From Streptomyces chartreusis (GTDB lineage: Bacteria; Actinomycetota; Actinomycetes; Streptomycetales; Streptomycetaceae), in contig NZ_CP023689.1 in the NCBI RefSeq assembly GCF_008704715.1, positions 7,130,001 to 7,194,000 of the forward strand: a stretch of DNA of 64,000 nucleotides, read 5' to 3'. Position numbers and translations under genes: made by a program. Shown one piece after another: positions 33,847 through 43,005 of the stretch (its first letter is position 1; every line of letters begins with the position of its first letter). Under the pieces are notes generated by a model that made no database searches, was not told where the DNA came from, and saw nothing but the letters and a program-made list of their open reading frames with translations.

Positions 33847-35064
33847 GTGAGCACCCTCGAACGCGCCAGGCGGCACCTCAAAGCACACCCCATGGCGCTG
33901 GACACGGCGCTGGCGGTCGGTGTGCTGGCGTGCATGGTGGCCGGCTCGTTCGTGGACCCGCACGGGAAGAGCGGCGTCACCTGGGCCCTGCGCACCCCGG
34001 ACGTGCTCAGCCTCCTGCTCATCACCCTCGGCTCCGCGGCCCTGGCCTTCCGCCGCCGCGCCCCCATGACGGTGCTCGCCCTGACCGGCGCGGTCTCCCT
34101 CGTGGAGTCCGTCACCGGTGACCCCCGCGCCCCGGTCGCCATGTCCGCGGTCATCGCCCTCTACACCGTCGCCTCGACCACCGACCGCACCACCACCTGG
34201 CGCGTCGGCCTGCTCACCATCACCGTGCTGACCGGCGCGGCGATGCTCGCAGGACCGCTGCCCTGGTACGCCCAGGAGAACCTCGCGATCTTCGCCTGGA
34301 CCGGCATCGGCGCCACCGCGGGCGACGCGGTCCGCAGCCGCCGAGCCGTCGTCGCCGCCATCCGCGAGCGCGCCGAGCGGGCCGAGCGCACCCGCGAGGA
34401 GGAGGCCCGCCGTCGCGTCGCCGAGGAGCGGCTGCGCATCGCCCGGGACCTGCACGACGTCGTCGCCCACCACATAGCCCTGGTCAACGTGCAGGCAGGC
34501 GTCGCCGCCCACGTCATGGACCGGCGGCCCGACCAGGCCAAGGAGGCCCTCGCCCACGTGCGCGAGGCGAGCCGCTCCGCGCTGAACGAACTGCGGGCCA
34601 CCGTCGGTCTGCTGCGGCAGTCCGGCGACCCGGAGGCGCCCACCGAACCCGCCCCCGGCCTCGACCGCCTCGACGAACTCGCGGGCACCTTCCGCAGCGC
34701 CGGCCTCCCCGTCGAGGTCGCCCGCACCGACCAGGGCACCACCCTCCCGGCCGCCGTGGACCTGGCCGCCTACCGGGTCATCCAGGAGGCGCTCACCAAT
34801 GTGCAGAAGCACGCGGGCACGGCCGCCAAGGCCGAGGTGAGCGTCGTGCGCGTCGGGCCGAACGTCGAGATCACCGTCCTCGACGACGGCGCCGGCGACG
34901 ACGACACCGTCGAGGGCGGCGGCCACGGCCTGCTCGGCATGCGCGAGCGCGTCACCGCCCTGCGTGGCACCCTCACCACCGGCCCGCGCTACGGCGGCGG
35001 CTTCCGCGTCCATGCGATCCTGCCGGTCAAGAGCCGTACCCGCGCCGCCGAGGACGCCGTATGA
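33847..35064 (+). CDS. NarL-type sensor histidine kinase (HisKA_3)
   Basis: The 405-residue kinase has about four to five membrane helices in the first 150 residues, then the HisKA_3 dimerisation helix with the phosphorylated His in IARDLHDVVAHHIALVNVQA. A HATPase_c domain follows with VIQEALTNVQKHAG (N box), VLDDGAGDD and GGGHGLLGMRERV (G boxes). It should phosphorylate the response regulator 82 bp downstream. The GTG lacks a ribosome-binding site; a TACCGT -10-like element eight bases before it hints at a leaderless mRNA. The linkage to pspA suggests envelope-stress sensing (inference). Confidence 0.93.
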   Translation: MSTLERARRHLKAHPMALDTALAVGVLACMVAGSFVDPHGKSGVTWALRTPDVLSLLLITLGSAALAFRRRAPMTVLALTGAVSLVESVTGDPRAPVAMSAVIALYTVASTTDRTTTWRVGLLTITVLTGAAMLAGPLPWYAQENLAIFAWTGIGATAGDAVRSRRAVVAAIRERAERAERTREEEARRRVAEERLRIARDLHDVVAHHIALVNVQAGVAAHVMDRRPDQAKEALAHVREASRSALNELRATVGLLRQSGDPEAPTEPAPGLDRLDELAGTFRSAGLPVEVARTDQGTTLPAAVDLAAYRVIQEALTNVQKHAGTAAKAEVSVVRVGPNVEITVLDDGAGDDDTVEGGGHGLLGMRERVTALRGTLTTGPRYGGGFRVHAILPVKSRTRAAEDAV

Positions 35065-35146
35065 CGACGCCGCGGAACTCAGGAGCCCCCCGCGGCAGTT
35101 GTCGTATCAGCAAGCCGTCCGCCCCGTGAACCGCTGAGGACTCCGC

Positions 35147-35830
35147 ATGACCATCCGCGTCCTGCTCGCCGACGACCAGGCCCTGCTGCGCAGCGCCTTC
35201 CGGGTGCTGGTCGACTCCGAGCCCGACATGGAGGTCGTCGGCGAGGCGTCCGACGGTGCCGAGGCGGTGCGCCTTGCCAAGGAGCGCGGCGCCGACGTCG
35301 TCCTGATGGACATCCGGATGCCCGGCACCGACGGCCTCGCCGCCACCCGCATGATCAGCGCCGACCCGGCCCTCGCCCACGTCCGCGTCGTCATCCTCAC
35401 CACCTTCGAGGTCGACGACTACGTCGTGCAGTCCCTGCGCGCGGGAGCCTCCGGATTCCTCGGCAAGGGCTCCGAACCCGACGAACTCCTCAGCGCCATC
35501 CGCGTCGCGGCCGGCGGCGAGGCGCTGCTCTCGCCGGCCGCCACCAAGGGCCTGATCGCCCGCTTCCTCGCCCAGGGCGACGGCGCGGACGACGACCGCG
35601 ACCCGGCGCGCGCCGAGCGGCTCGACGCCCTCACCGGCCGCGAGCGCGAGGTCCTGGTCCAGGTCGCCGGCGGACACTCCAACGACGAGATCGCCGAGCG
35701 CCTGGAGGTCAGCCCGCTGACCGTGAAGACGCACGTCAACCGGGCCATGTCCAAGCTCGGCGCCCGCGACCGGGCCCAGCTCGTGGTGATCGCGTACGAG
35801 TCGGGGCTGGTACGTCCAAGGGTGGAGTGA
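35147..35830 (+). CDS. NarL/LuxR-family response regulator
   Basis: A 227-residue two-domain regulator. The receiver domain has the acidic pair in VLLADDQALLRSAFR, the phosphoacceptor Asp in VVLMDIRMPGTDG, the conserved Thr in VVILTTFEVDDYV and Lys in SGFLGKGSEP. The C-terminal LuxR helix-turn-helix is LTGREREVLVQVAGGHSNDE with EVSPLTVKTHVNRAMSKLG. It is the cognate partner of the upstream kinase. ATG 35147 follows GAGGA. A perfect 9-bp inverted repeat lies just downstream (35839-35864). Confidence 0.95.
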   Translation: MTIRVLLADDQALLRSAFRVLVDSEPDMEVVGEASDGAEAVRLAKERGADVVLMDIRMPGTDGLAATRMISADPALAHVRVVILTTFEVDDYVVQSLRAGASGFLGKGSEPDELLSAIRVAAGGEALLSPAATKGLIARFLAQGDGADDDRDPARAERLDALTGREREVLVQVAGGHSNDEIAERLEVSPLTVKTHVNRAMSKLGARDRAQLVVIAYESGLVRPRVE

Positions 35831-35838
35831 ACCCGGCC

Positions 35839-35864
35839 GCGCATACTGCGCCCGGAGTATGCGC
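35839..35864. promoter_or_regulatory. perfect inverted repeat between response regulator and RND gene
   Basis: GCGCATACT (35839-35847) and AGTATGCGC (35856-35864) are perfect 9-bp arms around an 8-bp GC spacer, nine bases after the response-regulator stop codon. No T-run follows (CGTATAAGG), so it could be a terminator stem or an operator for the RND gene that starts 110 bp on. Confidence 0.5.
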
Positions 35865-35973
35865 CGTATAAGGAAATGGACCTGGGGCCTACGAAACGGG
35901 GCTTGCCGATGGCTGAGGGTGTAGGGGCGGGAGCTGCCCGCTTCTGCCGCTCACAGAAGAGAGACCCTCACCC

Positions 35974-38900
35974 ATGTCCTGGCTGTCCCGATTCAGCCTC
36001 GCCCAACGCGCCCTGATAGGCCTGATCTCGATCATCGCGATCGCCTTCGGCGCGATCGCGATCCCTCAGCTCAAGCAGCAGCTCCTGCCCTCCATCGAAC
36101 TGCCCATGGTGTCCGTCCTCGCGCCGTACCAGGGCGCGTCGCCGGACGTGGTCGAGAAGCAGGTCGTCGAGCCGATCGAGGACAGCCTCGAAGCCGTCGA
36201 CGGCATCACCGGCGTCACCTCCACCGCCAGCGAGGGCAACGCCGTGATCATGGCGTCCTTCGACTACGGCCCCGACACCCAGCAGCTCGTCGCCGACGTC
36301 CAGCAGGCCGTCAACCGGGCCCGGATCCAGCTGCCCGACGACGTGGACCCGCAGGTCATCGCCGGCTCCACGGACGACATCCCGACCGTCGTCCTCGCCG
36401 TCACCTCCGGCAAGGACCAGCAGGCCCTGGCCGACCAGCTCGACCGCACCCTGGTGCCGGACCTGAAGGACATCGACGGCGTCGGCCAGGTCACCGTCGA
36501 CGGTGTGCGCGACCTCCAGGTCACGATCACGCCGAACGACGCCAAGCTGGCGAAGGCCGGCCTGACCGCGCAGTCCGTCTCCCAGGCCCTCCAGGCGGGC
36601 GGCGCCACCGTGCCGGCCGGCTCCTTCGACGAGGACGGCAGCAACCGCACCGTCCAGGTCGGCGGCGGCTTCACCTCGATCCAGCAGATCGAGGACCTGA
36701 TGGTGAGCGGCGAGCCGGGCGCCGGCAAGCCGGTCCGCCTCGGCTCGGTCGCCTCCGTGAAGCAGGAGCAGGCCCCGGCCGACTCCATCACCCGCACCGA
36801 CGGCAAGCCGTCCCTCGCGGTCGCGGTCACCATGGACCGCGACGGCAGCGCGGTCGCCATCTCGGACGCCGTCGAGGACAAGCTCCCGGAGATCCGCAAG
36901 GACCTCGGCTCGGACGCCACGGTCACCGTGGTCAGCGACCAGGGCCCGGCCGTGAAGAAGTCCATCGACGGTCTGACCACGGAGGGCGCGCTCGGTCTGC
37001 TCTTCGCGGTGCTGATCATCCTGGTCTTCCTGGCGTCGATCCGCTCGACGCTGGTCACCGCGGTCAGCATCCCGCTCTCCGTCGTGCTGGCCCTGATCGT
37101 CCTGTGGACCAGGGACCTCTCCCTGAACATGCTGACGCTCGGCGCGCTCACCATCGCCATCGGCCGGGTCGTCGACGACTCGATCGTGGTCCTGGAGAAC
37201 ATCAAGCGGCACCTCGGCTACGGCGAGGAGCGCGAGGACGCCATCATCAAGGCGGTCCGCGAGGTCGCCGGCGCGGTGACCTCCTCGACGCTCACCACAG
37301 TGGCCGTGTTCCTGCCGATCGGCCTGGTCGGCGGCATGGTGGGCGAGCTGTTCGGCTCGTTCAGCCTGACCGTGACGGCCGCGCTGCTCGCGTCGCTGCT
37401 GGTCTCGCTGACGGTCGTGCCCGTCCTGTCGTACTGGTTCCTGCGCGCCCCGAAGGGCACCCCGGAGGACGCCGACGAGGCACGCCGGATCGCCGAGGAG
37501 AAGGAGGCGAAGAGCAGACTCCAGCGCATCTACGTCCCCGTCCTGCGGTTCGCGACGCGGCGCCGGCTGACCAGTGTGCTGCTGGCGATCGTCATCCTCG
37601 TCGGCACGTTCGGCATGGCGCCGCTGCTGAAGACGAACTTCTTCGACCAGGGCGAGCAGGAAGTCCTCACCGTCAAGCAGGAGTTGAAGCCCGGCACCAG
37701 CCTGGCCGCGACCGACGAGCAGGCGAAGAAGGTCGAGCGGCTGCTCGCCGACACCAAGGGCGTCAAGGACTACCAGGTCACCATCGGCTCGTCCGGCTTC
37801 ATGGCGGCCTTCGGCGGCGGCACCGACACCAACCAGGCGTCGTACCAGGTGATGCTGGAGGACTCCGCGTCCTACGACGACGTCCAGGGCCGCATCGAGG
37901 CGGGCCTGAAGAAGCTCGACGGCGTCGGCACCACCACGATCGCCGCCGGTGACGGCTTCGGCGCCCAGGACCTGAGCGTCGTCGTGAAGGCGGCCGACGG
38001 GGACGTGCTGCGCAAGGCGTCCGAGCAGGTCCGCGAGGCGGTCGCCGGACTGGACGACGTCACCGACGTCACCAGCGACCTGGCGCAGAGCGTGCCCCGC
38101 GTCTCGGTGAAGGCCAACGACAAGGCGGCCGCGGCGGGCTTCAACGACCAGACCCTCGGTCTCGCCGTCGCCCAGGCGGTGCGCGGCAACACCGCCGCCC
38201 AGGCGACCCTGGACGACACCGAGCGCGACATCGTCATCAGGTCGGCGAAGCCGGCGACGACCCTGAAGCAGCTTCAGGGCCTGCGCCTCGGCCCGGTGAA
38301 GCTGGGCGACATCGCGGACGTGAAGCTGGTGGACGGCCCGGTCTCGATGACCCGGATCGACGGCCAGCGCGCGGCCACCGTCACCGCGAAGCCGACCGGC
38401 GACAACACGGGCGCGGTCAGCGCGGACCTCCAGTCGAAGATCGATCAGCTGACCCTCCCGGCGGGCGCGACGGCCTCGATCGGCGGTGTCTCCGAGGACC
38501 AGGACGAGGCGTTCGTCAACCTGGGCCTGGCGATGCTCGCGGCCATCGCGATCGTCTTCATGCTGCTGGTCGCGACGTTCCGCTCGCTGGCCCAGCCGCT
38601 GATCCTGCTGGTGTCGATCCCGTTCGCGGCGACCGGCGCCATCGGCCTCCTGGTGGCGACCGGCACCCCGATGGGCGTCCCCGCGATGATCGGCATGCTG
38701 ATGCTGATCGGCATCGTGGTGACGAACGCGATCGTGCTGATCGACCTCATCAACCAGTACCGGGGGCAGGGTTACGGCGTCGTCGAGGCCGTGATCGAGG
38801 GCGGCCGGCACCGGCTGCGCCCGATCCTCATGACGGCCCTGGCGACGATCTTCGCCCTGCTGCCCATGGCCCTGGGCGTCACCGGCGAGGGCGGCTTCAT

Positions 38901-39120
38901 CGCCCAGCCGCTGGCCGTGGTCGTGATCGGCGGTCTGATCACCTCCACCCTGCTGACCCTCCTCCTCGTCCCGACGCTCTACGCGATGCTGGAGCTCCGC
39001 AAGGAGCGCCGGGCGAAGAAGCGCGCGGCGAAGCGGGCGAAGAAGGCGGGGCTCGCCGAGCAGCCGGCGAAGGACGCCGAGGACGCTTCCTCGGACGAGG
39101 CGGAGCCCGCGTCCGTGTGA
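35974..39120 (+). CDS. RND (AcrB/SwrC-type) efflux transporter
   Basis: The 1048-residue protein has the RND organisation: a first helix (LIGLISIIAIAFGAIAIPQL), a large extracytoplasmic loop, a block of helices containing TLGALTIAIGRVVDDSIVVL with the proton-relay Asp pair, a second extracytoplasmic loop and a final helix block with GIVVTNAIVLIDLINQYRGQ. It is closest in layout to SwrC/YerP of Gram-positive bacteria. No membrane-fusion protein or outer-membrane factor is adjacent, as expected in a monoderm. The C-terminus ends in a Lys/Ala/Glu-rich tail. The substrate is unknown. A strong terminator follows. Confidence 0.95.
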   Translation: MSWLSRFSLAQRALIGLISIIAIAFGAIAIPQLKQQLLPSIELPMVSVLAPYQGASPDVVEKQVVEPIEDSLEAVDGITGVTSTASEGNAVIMASFDYGPDTQQLVADVQQAVNRARIQLPDDVDPQVIAGSTDDIPTVVLAVTSGKDQQALADQLDRTLVPDLKDIDGVGQVTVDGVRDLQVTITPNDAKLAKAGLTAQSVSQALQAGGATVPAGSFDEDGSNRTVQVGGGFTSIQQIEDLMVSGEPGAGKPVRLGSVASVKQEQAPADSITRTDGKPSLAVAVTMDRDGSAVAISDAVEDKLPEIRKDLGSDATVTVVSDQGPAVKKSIDGLTTEGALGLLFAVLIILVFLASIRSTLVTAVSIPLSVVLALIVLWTRDLSLNMLTLGALTIAIGRVVDDSIVVLENIKRHLGYGEEREDAIIKAVREVAGAVTSSTLTTVAVFLPIGLVGGMVGELFGSFSLTVTAALLASLLVSLTVVPVLSYWFLRAPKGTPEDADEARRIAEEKEAKSRLQRIYVPVLRFATRRRLTSVLLAIVILVGTFGMAPLLKTNFFDQGEQEVLTVKQELKPGTSLAATDEQAKKVERLLADTKGVKDYQVTIGSSGFMAAFGGGTDTNQASYQVMLEDSASYDDVQGRIEAGLKKLDGVGTTTIAAGDGFGAQDLSVVVKAADGDVLRKASEQVREAVAGLDDVTDVTSDLAQSVPRVSVKANDKAAAAGFNDQTLGLAVAQAVRGNTAAQATLDDTERDIVIRSAKPATTLKQLQGLRLGPVKLGDIADVKLVDGPVSMTRIDGQRAATVTAKPTGDNTGAVSADLQSKIDQLTLPAGATASIGGVSEDQDEAFVNLGLAMLAAIAIVFMLLVATFRSLAQPLILLVSIPFAATGAIGLLVATGTPMGVPAMIGMLMLIGIVVTNAIVLIDLINQYRGQGYGVVEAVIEGGRHRLRPILMTALATIFALLPMALGVTGEGGFIAQPLAVVVIGGLITSTLLTLLLVPTLYAMLELRKERRAKKRAAKRAKKAGLAEQPAKDAEDASSDEAEPASV

Positions 39121-39149
39121 GCGGGTGACCCCGTGAGCGAGTGACCCGC

Positions 39150-39196
39150 GATGGCCGGGTCCCGAACCGGAAAGCACGGTTCGGGACCCGGCCATC
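39150..39196 (+). terminator. 20-bp perfect-stem terminator of the RND gene
   Basis: GATGGCCGGGTCCCGAACCG (39150-39169) is exactly complementary to 39177-39196 around a 7-base loop. It begins 30 bp after the RND stop codon, with no T-run. Confidence 0.9.
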
Positions 39197-39256
39197 GTCG
39201 TCCGGGCGTTACGTATCCTGAGCCCCGGACTGCATCACGGGGGAGGGGTACCGGGC

Positions 39257-41476
39257 GTGCCGCTGCACAAGGACGATCCGAAGTCGGTCGGTGGCTACAG
39301 ACTCGTCGGCCGGCTCGGGTCCGGGGGCATGGGCGTCGTCTACCGGGGCAGGGCACGCTCGGGGCGCGAGGTCGCCGTCAAGGTGGTGCACGCGCAGTAC
39401 GCCGAGGACGCCGTCTTCCGCGCCCGTTTCCGGCAGGAGATCGAGGTCGTCCGCAAGGTCAGCGGCGCCTTCACCGCCCCGGTGCTGGACGCCGACGCCG
39501 ACGCGGTACGGCCCTGGATGGCGACCCAGTACGTGCCCGGGCCCTCCCTCGCCGCCAGGATCCGCGACGGGGGCCCGCTCAAGGGCACCGAACTGCGGCG
39601 GCTGGTCCTCGGCCTGGTGGAGGCGCTGCGGGACATCCACCGGGCGGGCGTCGTGCATCGCGACCTCAAGCCCGCCAACGTCCTGATGGCCGAGGACGGC
39701 CCCCGCGTCATCGACTTCGGCATCTCCCGCGCCGCCGAGAACCACAACACCCTCACCGAGACCGGGCAGATGATCGGCACCCCGCCGTTCATGTCCCCGG
39801 AACAGCTCACCGACGCCCGCTCGGTGGGCCCCGCCTCCGACGTCTTCTCCGTGGGCGCCCTGCTCGTCTTCACGATGACGGGCCGGGGCCCCTTCGACGC
39901 CGACAGCCCCTACCTCACCGCCTACCGGGTGGTCCATGACGCCCCCGTCCTGGACGGAGTGCCGCAGCCGCTGCACGCGGTCCTGGAACGCTGCCTGGCC
40001 AAGGACCCCGCGGACCGGCCCGAACTGGACGAAGTGGCACGGGAGTTCGTGGCCGCGCTGCCCGAGTCGGGCGAGGACGACCAGGCCACCGTGACACTGC
40101 GCACGGACGAGGTGGCCATGGTCCGCACCCGGCCCGCCTCGGCCGCCGACCAAGCGGCCCCCGTTAGGCGCCGGAGCCGGGTACGAGCGTGGGCCACGGC
40201 CGGTGCGGTCGGCGCTCTCGCGCTCGGACTGACGGGATACCTGCTGATGGGGCCTGGGCTCGAGGACGACGACGCCCGGACTGGTGCCGACACCGCCGCC
40301 CCTTCCCGGTGGGCGGCGCTACCGTCCGGCTGGAAGCCCTGGCAGACGACGGCGGACGCCACCGCCACGCGGGGCGTCAAGGACGTGACCGATGTCGCCG
40401 GCTACGGCCCGGAGCGAACCCCCGAGTGCGAGGTGTACGAGGGCGCGGTCCACTGCGCGGGCAACGGAGTCCTGCCCATGCGCATCGACGCCCTCACCGG
40501 CCGGGTCGTCTGGCGGGCCGACGGGGTGCCGTCCGCCCTGGACAAAGGGACGTACATCTTCTCCGTCCTAGGTGTCGTCGACGACACGATGGTCGTCGAG
40601 CAGGAGTACCGCCCGGGGACGGGGGACGACGCGGAGGTCTCGGTGACCGCCCTCGACACGGGGACCGGAAAGAGGCTCTGGCACCGTGCTGTGAACACGC
40701 TCCAGGTCCGCCCGCACCTTTCCGGCGACCTGGTGATCGTCCCTGACGACAACGGCAGTTCGGTGACAGCCCGCTCACCGCGAACCGGCACCGAACGCTG
40801 GACGGCACCGCTGCCGGCAGGGCTGTACTGCAACTGGGCGGATGCCGGCGAGGATCCCTACGTCCGGTGCGTCCCGGAGCTGACGGGTGGCAAGGAAGCG
40901 CTGCTCCTGGGGTGGGACCGGGCCGACGGCTCGGCGCGGCGCCAGACGGTGCCCAGGGACGGAACTCTCGTCGGGACGTTCGACGGCGGCCTGCTCTTCC
41001 TCGACCCTGTCGAGGACAAGAGCGTGGAGGCGTTCTCCCGGATCCGGCTGCTGGATCCGTTCACGGGCAGGACCACTACGACGAAGCTGGCGGAGGAGTT
41101 CGAGGGCAACGCGACTCTGTCGGACGACACCCTGTGGTTCGCCACGTCCTCCGGCCAGGTGACCGCCGTGTCGGCCCGGACGGGAGAACGGCAATGGCAG
41201 ACCCGGACGAGCCTGGAGCAGCCGAGCGACATTACCCACGACCCGCGCGCCCGGGTGCTCTACATGTCCAGCGCCAGCGGCCGGGTCGCCGCCCTCGACA
41301 CCAGGAAGGGCACGCTGCTGTGGGAGACCCTGCCGCGTGCCCAGCGGGTGACCAACCAGGGCTGGTCGCTGTCCGAGGTGCTGCTGCACCGGGGTGCCCT
41401 GGTCGTCGCCACCCCGGACGGCGACGTATTCACCCTCGACCCGGCTCACCCCGACCGGAAACCCGTGTCGGGGTGA
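39257..41476 (+). CDS. Ser/Thr protein kinase with C-terminal PQQ-type beta-propeller
   Basis: The 739-residue protein has an N-terminal kinase of the PknB type: YRLVGRLGSGGMGVVYRGRA (glycine loop), EVAVKVV (Lys), VVHRDLKPANVLM (catalytic loop) and VIDFGISRAA (DFG). One membrane helix follows near residues 310-335 (WATAGAVGALALGLTGYLLM), then an outward-facing region of repeated PQQ/WD-like blades (ALDTGTGKRLWHRAV, TARSPRTGTERWTAPLP, ALDTRKGTLLWETLP). The architecture resembles AfsK-type Streptomyces kinases. The propeller probably senses an external ligand or envelope state, which is inference. GTG start with GGAGGGG upstream. Confidence 0.93.
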   Translation: MPLHKDDPKSVGGYRLVGRLGSGGMGVVYRGRARSGREVAVKVVHAQYAEDAVFRARFRQEIEVVRKVSGAFTAPVLDADADAVRPWMATQYVPGPSLAARIRDGGPLKGTELRRLVLGLVEALRDIHRAGVVHRDLKPANVLMAEDGPRVIDFGISRAAENHNTLTETGQMIGTPPFMSPEQLTDARSVGPASDVFSVGALLVFTMTGRGPFDADSPYLTAYRVVHDAPVLDGVPQPLHAVLERCLAKDPADRPELDEVAREFVAALPESGEDDQATVTLRTDEVAMVRTRPASAADQAAPVRRRSRVRAWATAGAVGALALGLTGYLLMGPGLEDDDARTGADTAAPSRWAALPSGWKPWQTTADATATRGVKDVTDVAGYGPERTPECEVYEGAVHCAGNGVLPMRIDALTGRVVWRADGVPSALDKGTYIFSVLGVVDDTMVVEQEYRPGTGDDAEVSVTALDTGTGKRLWHRAVNTLQVRPHLSGDLVIVPDDNGSSVTARSPRTGTERWTAPLPAGLYCNWADAGEDPYVRCVPELTGGKEALLLGWDRADGSARRQTVPRDGTLVGTFDGGLLFLDPVEDKSVEAFSRIRLLDPFTGRTTTTKLAEEFEGNATLSDDTLWFATSSGQVTAVSARTGERQWQTRTSLEQPSDITHDPRARVLYMSSASGRVAALDTRKGTLLWETLPRAQRVTNQGWSLSEVLLHRGALVVATPDGDVFTLDPAHPDRKPVSG

Positions 41477-41492
41477 GCCTTTCGAGCAGGGG

Positions 41493-42677
41493 CTACGGCA
41501 GCGCCAGCATGCGCTCCAGCGCCAGCTTCGCGAACGCCTCGGTCTCCTTGTCGACCTCGATCCGGTTGACCAGGTTGCCCTCGGCCAGCGACTCCAGCGC
41601 CCAGACCAGGTGCGGCAGGTCGATGCGGTTCATGGTCGAGCAGAAGCAGACCGTCTTGTCGAGGAAGACGATCTCCTTGCCCTCGGGCGCGAAACGGTTC
41701 GCCAGCCGGCGGACCAGGTTCAGCTCCGTGCCGATGGCCCACTTGGAGCCGGCCGGGGCGGCCTCCAGGGCCTTGATGATGTACTCCGTCGAACCGACGT
41801 AATCCGCCGCGGCCACGACCTCGTGCCTGCACTCGGGGTGGACCAGGACGTTCACCCCCGGGATGCGCTCGCGCACGTCGTTCACCGAGTCCAGGCTGAA
41901 GCGGCCGTGCACCGAGCAGTGGCCGCGCCACAGGATCATCTTCGCGGCGCGCAGCTCGTCGGCGGTCAGCCCGCCGTTCGGCTTGTGCGGGTTGTACAGG
42001 ACGCAGTCCTCCAGGGACATGCCCATGTCCCTGACGGCGGTGTTGCGGCCGAGGTGCTGGTCCGGCAGGAAGAGCACCTTCTCGCCCTGCTCGAAGGCCC
42101 AGTCCAGCGCGCGCTTGGCGTTGGATGAGGTGCAGATCGTGCCGCCGTGCTTGCCCGTGAACGCCTTGATGTCGGCGGACGAGTTCATGTACGACACCGG
42201 CACGACCTGCTCGGCTATGCCGGCGTCGGTCAGCACGTCCCAGCACTCGGCGACCTGCTCGGCCGTCGCCATGTCGGCCATCGAGCAGCCGGCGGCGAGG
42301 TCGGGCAGGACGACCTTCTGGTCGTCGGAGGTCAGGATGTCCGCCGACTCCGCCATGAAGTGCACACCGCAGAACACGATGTACTCGGCCTCCGGGCGCG
42401 CGGCCGCGTCCCGGGCGAGCTTGAACGAGTCACCGGTCACGTCCGCGAACTGGATGACCTCGTCGCGCTGGTAGTGGTGGCCGAGCACGAAGACCTTGTT
42501 GCCGAGCTTCTCCTTGGCGGCGCGGGCACGCTCGACCAGGTCCGGGTCGGACGGCGAGGGCAGGTCGCCGGGGCACTCGACGCCACGCTCGCTCCTCGGG
42601 TCGGCCTCACGGCCGAGGAGCAGCAGGGCGAGGGGCGTCGGCTGTACGTCGAGCTCCTGGGTCTGGGCGGTGGTCAC
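41493..42677 (-). CDS. nadA: Quinolinate synthase A
   Basis: The 394-residue enzyme condenses iminoaspartate with dihydroxyacetone phosphate in NAD biosynthesis using a [4Fe-4S] cluster. Signatures are FVLGHHYQRDEVIQFADVTG, the cysteine regions YIVFCGVHFMAESADIL and LVHPECRHEVV, and the C-terminal LDKTVCFCSTMNRIDLPHLV. Length is typical of the longer actinobacterial type. The GTG at 42677 was chosen, with an in-frame GTG at 42686 also possible. No nadB or nadC is adjacent. It is divergent from erpA, which supplies Fe-S clusters, across a palindrome-rich gap. Confidence 0.95.
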   Translation of the reverse strand: MTTAQTQELDVQPTPLALLLLGREADPRSERGVECPGDLPSPSDPDLVERARAAKEKLGNKVFVLGHHYQRDEVIQFADVTGDSFKLARDAAARPEAEYIVFCGVHFMAESADILTSDDQKVVLPDLAAGCSMADMATAEQVAECWDVLTDAGIAEQVVPVSYMNSSADIKAFTGKHGGTICTSSNAKRALDWAFEQGEKVLFLPDQHLGRNTAVRDMGMSLEDCVLYNPHKPNGGLTADELRAAKMILWRGHCSVHGRFSLDSVNDVRERIPGVNVLVHPECRHEVVAAADYVGSTEYIIKALEAAPAGSKWAIGTELNLVRRLANRFAPEGKEIVFLDKTVCFCSTMNRIDLPHLVWALESLAEGNLVNRIEVDKETEAFAKLALERMLALP

Positions 42678-43005
42678 GACACGCACCCTTTCTGTTCTGC
42701 GGCTCGCCGGGACCGGAGGATCCGGTCCCGGCGGGTCAAGCGGGACACCTTCACCGACTTCTCGTCGGATTGACGCTATCTATCATAACCGGTTCACGTC
42801 AGTTTGACGATGGCCATCGTGTCGATGTGACGTGAATCCCGGTGACCGACCCGCGCAATCCCGAATGAGGCGTTTTCCGCTCCGCGCGCCGTGTGCGAGC
42901 ATGAAGAAGGACCGAAAGACAAGCATCCGGCCCCGGAATGAATCCGCCGACCCGCCGGTTGCAATGGTTGGCAAGCAGTCTCCGTACAACCCGGGAGAGA
43001 TGTAG
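42678..43005. promoter_or_regulatory. nadA / erpA divergent promoter region with nested palindromes
   Basis: A perfect 9-bp pair TTCACGTCA / TGACGTGAA (42793-42801 and 42838-42846) encloses a perfect 14-bp palindrome ACGATGGCCATCGT (42807-42820). A TATGAT -10-like hexamer for nadA lies on the minus strand at 42782-42787, next to the outer arm. The arrangement suggests a regulator binding over the nadA promoter. The remaining sequence towards erpA shows no gene; GGGAGAG precedes the erpA start. Confidence 0.6.

Noticed and set aside
35968..39195. A 1075-codon open frame on the minus strand opposite the RND gene
   Set aside because: It is an antisense shadow of a clear RND transporter; the translation is Arg/Gly/Asp/His-rich with no recognisable motif, a usual artefact of high GC.
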